From Hodarchaeum sp048939265 (GTDB lineage Archaea; Asgardarchaeota; Heimdallarchaeia; Hodarchaeales; Hodarchaeaceae), in the NCBI GenBank assembly GCA_048939265.1, contig JBHLPQ010000014.1, forward strand, positions 1-36,631: a DNA stretch of 36,631 nt. The letters run 5' to 3'. Shown here piece by piece: positions 31,920 to 36,631 of the stretch. Each line of letters begins with the position of its first letter. Within the stretch, counting starts at the first letter, position 1. The notes under the pieces are model-generated. The model did not search any database. It saw only the letters and a list, made by a program, of their open reading frames with translations, and was not told the DNA's origin. The position numbers were made by a program, and so were the translations under genes.

Positions 31920-32399
31920 ATGTTATACCCTCGATAAATTTCGAACGCTTCGATCCGACCTCCTTTCTCGGAAGTTTAAGCTCTATATCCCGTACTGATT
32001 AATTGAGGAGAAAGGTTCACAATGATTCATTGAGAGCGGGAAATTACTAGCTTATGTTCGTTATTTTAAGGATTAAACGTTAATAAAGACAATATTATTT
32101 CTGTTAGACGCCTTTTTTTCGCACCATTATATGGTTTCATTCACGTTTATTTTTAAAGCATAAAGCTAGAGATGTTGATAGATTATTGTAAATTAAATAT
32201 CTAATGTATGGGATTTTAAAGAGGAAATAGAAAGCATAACAAGAATTAGTCTATTTGATATAACTTAAGAGGAAGAAGGTTTTTTTCTTATTAAGATTCT
32301 CTTGTACACACTAATATCCACAGAGTTTATAAATATTGGTGTGTATGTGGTTTTATAAATATTATGCTAATGTTCTCAAACTAGAAGGCCCACATCGAA
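31920..32399. other. 480-bp noncoding region between divergent aCPSF1 and G1PDH genes
   Basis: No frame longer than about ten codons with a plausible start was seen here on either strand. The left edge is the aCPSF1 leader (small stems at 31942-31952 and 31955-31971). The middle holds a T7 run (32113-32119) and a small dyad ACCAT-TAT-ATGGT (32123-32135). The right edge has two TATA elements for the G1PDH gene. I see no tRNA, RNase P RNA or SRP RNA. Confidence 0.6.
32326..32363 (+). promoter_or_regulatory. Tandem identical TATA elements upstream of G1PDH gene
   Basis: The 12-mer TTTATAAATATT occurs at 32326-32337 and again at 32352-32363, 26 bases apart. The second predicts a start near 32380 with a leader of about 20 bases; the first predicts one near 32353. 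An inverted repeat TACACAC/GTGTGTA (32305-32311 and 32339-32345) flanks the first element and could be a regulator site choosing between the two. Confidence 0.55.
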
Positions 32400-33488
32400 A
32401 TGCCAACATCAGGATCAGAAATTCTCGAATCAGTAGTACCAAGATCAATTATAATTGGAAAATCAACGATTGGTAGAATCCCTGATGTTATTCATTCTCT
32501 AGGTTTAAAACAAAAAATAATTGTCCTTACAGGTCCTCGTACTAGACATATTGTGGGAGAGGAAATTTTTGATGTTGTAACCAATCAGCAAATGGATTGT
32601 GAAGTAATCATCGTTGAAAACTCTTCCCTTGAAGCAGCTAAGTCTTATGTTGATTTGGTTAAACAATACAAGCCTAATATCATCATAAGTGCTGGGGGAG
32701 GTAAGAACATTGATGTGGGAAAATACTGCCTCACAAAAATATCTAACAATGTCGAATTGATTTCTGTTCCCACAGCAACTTCCCATGATGGTCTTGCTTC
32801 ACCTTTCATCTTTTTAAACGATCCAACAGAAAAATATATTGGTGAGGCTCGTCCACCGATTGCAGTAGTTGCTGATATAGAGAAAATTTTGAGTCATCCT
32901 GACTTGATTCGTTATATTCATGCGGGAGTGGGGGATACAGTTGGGAAAATTACTGCTGTTTGGGATTGGAAGTATGCGTGGCGTATAAAATCAGAAAAGT
33001 ATTCACGATTTGTAGGAGGTGTTCTAGAGAACGCAGATACCCTCTTTCAGAGTCAAGTGTCCGAAGCTCTCATGGATCCTGAACATGCAGTTCAAGTTGT
33101 ACTAAAAGCTCTTTTGATTGCTGGAGTATTAATGGGAACATCAAATGATATCCGTGTTGGTTATGGCTCTGAACATATGTTCTCAGCTGCTTTACATGCT
33201 GAAACCCCAAATGCTGATATCTTACATGGTGAACGAATCGCATTAGGCACAATTATGATGGCAAAACTACAGGGTCAAAATGAGCAGATTTTAAGTATCT
33301 TGAAGAAGGTTGGTTGTCCAACGAAGATTTCAGATTTAAAAGATCAAATTTCCCCTGAAGCGATTATCAAAGCACTACAGAAAGCTCATAAAATGAATTC
33401 AATGTATACCGTTCTTGGACGAACTGGATTAACTGAACTGGCTGCATCGCGCATCGCACAAATATCAGGGGTGATCAGTCCTCTATAA
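32400..33488 (+). CDS. egsA: sn-Glycerol-1-phosphate dehydrogenase
   Basis: The NAD(P)H-dependent enzyme that reduces dihydroxyacetone phosphate to sn-glycerol-1-phosphate, the backbone of archaeal ether lipids; 362 residues. The iron-ADH-like fold is shown by SAGGGKNIDVGKYCLTK (nucleotide loop), PTATSHDGLASPF, and metal-site segments HAGVGDTVGKITAVWDW, GYGSEHMFSAALH and ILHGERIALG. These are family-diagnostic and distinguish it from the bacterial-type G3P dehydrogenase. Bacterial AraM is related, but the context is archaeal. Two TATA elements lie upstream, and the JAMM operon starts 91 bases after its stop with its own TATA. Confidence 0.94.
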   Translation: MPTSGSEILESVVPRSIIIGKSTIGRIPDVIHSLGLKQKIIVLTGPRTRHIVGEEIFDVVTNQQMDCEVIIVENSSLEAAKSYVDLVKQYKPNIIISAGGGKNIDVGKYCLTKISNNVELISVPTATSHDGLASPFIFLNDPTEKYIGEARPPIAVVADIEKILSHPDLIRYIHAGVGDTVGKITAVWDWKYAWRIKSEKYSRFVGGVLENADTLFQSQVSEALMDPEHAVQVVLKALLIAGVLMGTSNDIRVGYGSEHMFSAALHAETPNADILHGERIALGTIMMAKLQGQNEQILSILKKVGCPTKISDLKDQISPEAIIKALQKAHKMNSMYTVLGRTGLTELAASRIAQISGVISPL

Positions 33489-33530
33489 GTAACATTTAAA
33501 ATGGATAATTGGATGGTCTTTTCTAGTTCG

Positions 33531-33540
33531 CTTTATATAT
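33531..33540 (+). promoter_or_regulatory. TATA box for the four-gene JAMM operon
   Basis: CTTTATATAT lies 40 bases before the ATG of the first operon gene, predicting a leader of about 20 bases, in the short gap after the G1PDH stop. It indicates that the operon is transcribed separately from egsA. Confidence 0.5.
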
Positions 33541-33579
33541 GACTATTTTGTTATCTTAATCAAAGGGAATTAAATCACT

Positions 33580-34317
33580 ATGGAATCTGACGCTGAAAGC
33601 CCTGTGGTTGGCATTATCATCAGTAGTTTTGCAGATGCAGGTCCACAAGTGATATATAATTCAACGAAAGATCACATTTCTGAGGATCAAGCCTTAAATT
33701 TATCTATCCGAATTATGACTGTAATTGGAGAAGAAATTAGTCATGATCTTTATGGACCGTTGCCAGTTCCATCAAATGATGAACTTCTTTGCTTAGCATA
33801 TGTTTTTCGTGTGGAATCAACCTATACTATCGATCCTCGGTTAAAAGAACGTCCTACAGTCATTAGTATTATCTTTAAAAGAGCGTTGAAACGAACGATT
33901 TCTCGTGCCCAAGGTCTCATATCCTCTTATTTGGCCCAAGTTACAGCTAAAGACTTTAAAAACGAGGATGACCTAGAAACCACAAAAATGGAAGATATTC
34001 ATAAACGACTCTCAGCTTTAATTGCTACGAATCCAGTTCGAATCTATTTAGTACAGGATGATCGCATTTTGGAACACACAGGAAGTCTTGATGTTCCAAC
34101 AGATGCCTTCGTTATCGCGGATATGCAAAAAAATATTTTTTACATTATTTACGAACCGTTCTTATCACCACTGCGGAAAAGACAAGTAGTAATCCTTGTT
34201 GACTCGCTTAATGAGAAAACCTACCGTAGAAGATTCAATAAGCAGATTGTTGACTCAGAAGATGAGGCAACACGACTTCTAAACTTTTACGGTTTGAAAC
34301 ATCGAGAACAACGGTAA
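33580..34317 (+). CDS. Unrecognised two-part alpha/beta protein, longin-like N-terminus suspected
   Basis: No family is certain. The first 80 residues (GIIISSFADAGPQVIYNST, then a helix, then LLCLAYVFRVES) have the order strand, Gly-Pro turn, strand, helix, strand. The pattern F-x4-GP-x3-Y is reminiscent of longin-type domains in Nprl2 and DENN proteins, regulators of eukaryotic small GTPases. Residues 90-120 form a helix rich in Arg/Lys (IIFKRALKRTISRAQGLISS). The second half (VRIYLVQDDRILEHTGSLDV, then NIFYIIYEPFL, then VVILVD) looks like another alpha/beta domain. There is no signal or membrane helix. It is the first gene of a tight operon with an unknown protein, TrmI and an Rpn11-like protease. 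Confidence 0.65.
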   Translation: MESDAESPVVGIIISSFADAGPQVIYNSTKDHISEDQALNLSIRIMTVIGEEISHDLYGPLPVPSNDELLCLAYVFRVESTYTIDPRLKERPTVISIIFKRALKRTISRAQGLISSYLAQVTAKDFKNEDDLETTKMEDIHKRLSALIATNPVRIYLVQDDRILEHTGSLDVPTDAFVIADMQKNIFYIIYEPFLSPLRKRQVVILVDSLNEKTYRRRFNKQIVDSEDEATRLLNFYGLKHREQR

Positions 34318-34345
34318 TGAAGGTAGGTTCAGAGAGGAGCTAACT

Positions 34346-34732
34346 ATGAAATTAGATAGTGCTTATGGGATAGAACTTGACAGTCTAAAAGATTTGGTTC
34401 GATTAGTATCGAGTTCAAGTCCAGAACGTCCCTCTACTATATTTAAATGGGATTCAGAAGATAATAGGGTCTATTATGGTTCTTTTGCTATTTTTCCGGG
34501 ATATTATGAATTTAAAGCTCTACCAGTTTTATTCTTTGTAGTTCGAAATTCAGCAGTTGAAGAAGAAAAGTCCCTAGTTCGGTATGATCTACAAGCAAGA
34601 GAAAACCAGATTTCATTTTTAAACCACATAGAAGAAAAAGATTTGGAAAATGTTCATACTGGGCTTGTGCGATTTATCCCTATTGTAAAGCTTAAAAAAG
34701 CCCCTAAGATTTTTTCAGACATGATTTCCTGA
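34346..34732 (+). CDS. Unknown beta-rich 128-residue protein between longin-like and TrmI genes
   Basis: I do not recognise this protein. After a short helix (SLKDLVRLVSSS) it is a series of strands (STIFKWD, RVYYGSFAIFP, LPVLFFVVRNS, SLVRYDL, QISFLNHI, LVRFIPIVKLK), suggesting an all-beta fold. There are no cysteines or obvious catalytic clusters, and no membrane helix. GAGAGGAG, nine bases before its ATG, is a strong SD. It follows the upstream gene by 28 bases, and its TGA lies 11 bases before the trmI GTG with the trmI SD (GAGAGGAC) starting right at the TGA, so it is translated in the same operon. Confidence 0.68.
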   Translation: MKLDSAYGIELDSLKDLVRLVSSSSPERPSTIFKWDSEDNRVYYGSFAIFPGYYEFKALPVLFFVVRNSAVEEEKSLVRYDLQARENQISFLNHIEEKDLENVHTGLVRFIPIVKLKKAPKIFSDMIS

Positions 34733-34743
34733 GAGGACTTTTT

Positions 34744-35526
34744 GTGCTAGAAGAAGGGAATATTGTCCGTATTGTTGAATTAACTAATATTCATCCTAAA
34801 TCTTGGATTATTTCCTTAAAACGAAATGGTGAACTTTCTACACATTTAGGAAAAATATTGCACAATGAATGTATTGGCCGGAAATATGGAGATCTTCTGA
34901 AAAAGGACAATAAGAAATTCATTCTTTTAGAACCCTCAGTTCGTGATTTTTTACGTCAATTCCGACTAAAAACACAAATCCTTTACTCAGATGATTGCGC
35001 CATCGCCTGTAATTTAGCGAATCTTACTTCTGGTATGAAAGTTGGGGAAGCAGGAACAGGATCTGGTGCTTTAACCCTTTTCCTCGCCCATCATGTTCGT
35101 CCAACTGGGTTTGTGTTCTCTTATGATATTAATGCTGATCATATTAACAATGCTCAAAAAAATATAGCAACAACAGGATTATCGAAGTATATTATATTTA
35201 AAAATCAAGATGTTCGTTTACCACTAGAAGAACGTGAATTAGACGCGTTTTTCTTAGATTTTGCCACACCTTATGAAGCTATTGATAATATTGCCCCTGT
35301 TTTAAGAAGTGGTGGGCATCTAGTTTGTTTTGTGCCAAATTGGGGTCAAGTGGAAAAAACAGTAGCTAGAATCAGGAAATCTCCATTTTTCATCCATATC
35401 AATACCTTTGAAATAACACGTCGGAATTTTGTTGTAAACCCAGAAAAACGTGTTATGAGACCAGTTTTCCGTGATCTTGTATACTCAGGGATATTTATTT
35501 ATGCTATTCGTATAAATCCAGATTAA
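34744..35526 (+). CDS. trmI: tRNA (adenine-N1)-methyltransferase TrmI
   Basis: The SAM-dependent enzyme that forms m1A at position 58 (also 57 in some archaea) of tRNA; 260 residues. The N-terminal beta domain contains IGRKYGDLL and FILLEPSVRDF. The Rossmann domain has GEAGTGSGALTLFLA (101-115), YDINADHINNAQKNI and LDAFFLDFATPYEA. It begins with GTG preceded by GAGAGGAC that starts at the previous gene's stop codon. Its stop is 14 bases before the JAMM gene. A tRNA modification gene in this operon is unexpected unless its neighbours act on RNA or translation. Confidence 0.93.
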   Translation: MLEEGNIVRIVELTNIHPKSWIISLKRNGELSTHLGKILHNECIGRKYGDLLKKDNKKFILLEPSVRDFLRQFRLKTQILYSDDCAIACNLANLTSGMKVGEAGTGSGALTLFLAHHVRPTGFVFSYDINADHINNAQKNIATTGLSKYIIFKNQDVRLPLEERELDAFFLDFATPYEAIDNIAPVLRSGGHLVCFVPNWGQVEKTVARIRKSPFFIHINTFEITRRNFVVNPEKRVMRPVFRDLVYSGIFIYAIRINPD

Positions 35527-35540
35527 TAAGGTTTGAAAAT

Positions 35541-36440
35541 ATGATAAGAATCCCTAGAATCGTATATGAAAAATTTTTACGGTTTGCTTTGGAAAATGCT
35601 AATCCTTCAAACCCACGAGATTGGAAGGAATGCATTGGACTGGTCTTAGGACGATTCTCTGAGGATGAAATTTTAGTAACTGACATTGTGCCAATTGGAT
35701 CAGGTACAGCAGTGTTTGTTGACATCACTGATTATGAGAAAGTATTCTCATTAATTTCACCTAGTAGGATTAATCATGGAGAAGTCATTGTAGGATGGGC
35801 TCACACTCATCCTGGACTTGGTCTTTTTTTATCGAGCACGGATATCCACACTCAGCAGATGTACCAGCAAATGCATCCAAAGGCTTTCGCGCTTGTATTA
35901 GATCCAACGAAAATTTCTCCAGGCTTTTCTGGATTCAATATCTATCGTCTCAATGAGTTTGGGTCAAATCCCACGATAGTAGACTATGCTCTTGATGAAG
36001 AATGTGATTTCACCACTATATGGGAGACCCTCACTTACGAATTATACGAAGCACCCATATTGGAAGCTCCAATTATTATTTCTGAACATGAAGTTCACTG
36101 GAAGGGTATTAGAATTATGCTTCGAGGTGACCAACAAACGTCAGTTAATCAACCTTTTCAGGTAAGAATATTGACTGATTTACCATTTCGTCAGTTCATT
36201 CGCTTAGAATATAGAATAGCAGTAGAGAATATGATTGATAACCCGATTATTCAGAAATTGTTGCATCGTAAAACTCTCTTCAATGAAACAATCTCTTCAG
36301 GCACCTTAAGTGCTTTTACTTTTTGTTCTACGAAGACTGGTGTTGTTAATTTTCGACTCAGCGATCTTATGCTTGTAAATTATCAAAACAACATGCAAAA
36401 AATGCCTGATTTATTTTTCAAGACTGTTATTCATGATTGA
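35541..36440 (+). CDS. Rpn11-like JAMM/MPN+ isopeptidase with extra C-terminal beta domain
   Basis: A zinc-dependent protease of the Mov34/MPN/PAD-1 family, the one to which proteasomal deubiquitinase Rpn11 and CSN5 belong. The full JAMM site is present: Glu30 (ECIGLVLG), His88 and His90 (WAHTHPG), Ser98 and Asp101 (SSTD). The surrounding sequence (IGSGTAVFVDITDYEKVF, VGWAHTHPGLGLFLSSTDIH, FALVLDP) follows eukaryotic Rpn11 closely. Residues from about 170 to 299 are beta-rich and resemble an Ig-like sandwich, unlike the helical tail of Rpn11. No ubiquitin-like, E1 or E2 gene is visible in the window. It is the last gene of the 33580-36440 operon; TrmI ends 14 bases before. Confidence 0.92.
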   Translation: MIRIPRIVYEKFLRFALENANPSNPRDWKECIGLVLGRFSEDEILVTDIVPIGSGTAVFVDITDYEKVFSLISPSRINHGEVIVGWAHTHPGLGLFLSSTDIHTQQMYQQMHPKAFALVLDPTKISPGFSGFNIYRLNEFGSNPTIVDYALDEECDFTTIWETLTYELYEAPILEAPIIISEHEVHWKGIRIMLRGDQQTSVNQPFQVRILTDLPFRQFIRLEYRIAVENMIDNPIIQKLLHRKTLFNETISSGTLSAFTFCSTKTGVVNFRLSDLMLVNYQNNMQKMPDLFFKTVIHD

Positions 36441-36447
36441 TATCTTT

Positions 36448-36630
36448 CTATGGCACCGGTTGTTTATATTTACGATCTCCGTATAATCCAAAGATGATTA
36501 AAGCGAGTAAAACAATAAGCCCACCAAAAAACGCATAAATAATGATATAGGGAGGGGTTGGATAACTTTTGACTAATTCAAATGTAATATTTCTACTATA
36601 ATATGTATCAAGAACAGTTTCATTTCCTCC
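36448..36630 (-). CDS. C-terminus of a membrane-anchored protein (5' end outside window)
   Basis: The minus-strand frame runs in from the right edge for 60 codons to a TAG at 36448. It shows a polar segment (NETVLDTYYSRNITFELVKS), a Pro-rich linker, one membrane helix (YIIIYAFFGGLIVLLALIIF) and a short basic cytosolic tail ending KYKQPVP. This is the layout of a surface protein anchored by its C-terminus. It is convergent with the JAMM gene, with seven bases between stops. The family is not identifiable from this part. Confidence 0.6.
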   Translation of the reverse strand, partial: GGNETVLDTYYSRNITFELVKSYPTPPYIIIYAFFGGLIVLLALIIFGLYGDRKYKQPVP

Positions 36631-36631
36631 A

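Noticed and set aside
1..36631. CRISPR arrays, insertion sequences, prophage or integration sites
   Set aside because: Reading both strands I found no regularly spaced repeats, transposase, integrase or target-site duplications flanking the tRNAs.

Overview
This AT-rich window is archaeal chromosome, most likely from an Asgard archaeon. Archaeal identity rests on several genes: glycerol-1-phosphate dehydrogenase, the KH/beta-CASP termination nuclease aCPSF1, diphthine synthase, CTP-dependent riboflavin kinase, archaeal FAD synthetase, FEN1 with a PIP box, Trm5, archaeal TrmI, A/V-type ATPase subunits F and H, split glycine decarboxylase, and TATA-type promoters. The Asgard assignment is an inference. 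It rests on a Ras/Rab-type small GTPase with all G motifs, a JAMM protease that reads closely like eukaryotic Rpn11, a translin, and a PGF-type C-terminal sorting tail. I see no insertion sequence, prophage, CRISPR array or rRNA.

Layout. 1-5.9 kb (+): TPR protein, M24 peptidase, MFS transporter, phosphohexomutase and zinc alcohol dehydrogenase. 5.9-14 kb: a nucleoside uptake and salvage block. On the minus strand it has a BMP-type binding protein, a double ABC ATPase and two permeases, preceded by a nucleoside phosphorylase; a divergent SAH/MTA-type deaminase lies on the plus strand. 14-17.6 kb: an NAD epimerase-like protein, a stand-alone ThiI PP-loop domain, an unknown 105-residue protein overlapping a divergent GcvH-like protein, a 41-residue membrane peptide and a PTPS/QueD-like enzyme. 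17.8-22.3 kb (+): small GTPase, a surface-anchored protein, gcvPA and gcvPB.

22.3-27 kb: two minus-strand units punctuated by tRNA genes, tRNA-Val / ATPase H / ATPase F / tRNA-Leu / translin and tRNA-Lys / trm5 / pcm, with FEN1 on the plus strand between them. 27-32 kb: ribK convergent with a minus-strand run of aCPSF1, a PUA protein, dph5 and ribL. A 480-bp noncoding region follows. 32.4-36.4 kb (+): G1P dehydrogenase, then a tight four-gene operon of two unrecognised proteins, TrmI and the Rpn11-like JAMM protein. The window ends inside a minus-strand gene with a C-terminal membrane helix.

Themes. The genes suggest purine nucleoside import and phosphorolysis, glycine cleavage (P1, P2 and an H-like protein; no GcvT or GcvL here), flavin nucleotide synthesis (RibK then RibL), and tRNA modification and processing (Trm5, TrmI, ThiI-like, translin). 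The strongest candidates for undescribed biology are the operon at 33580-36440, the tRNA-punctuated mRNAs with start-overlapping mini-ORFs, and the divergent H-protein with its overlapping unknown partner. Start codons were adjusted from the longest reading frame where family N-termini, Shine-Dalgarno (SD) motifs or tRNA overlap argued for it.
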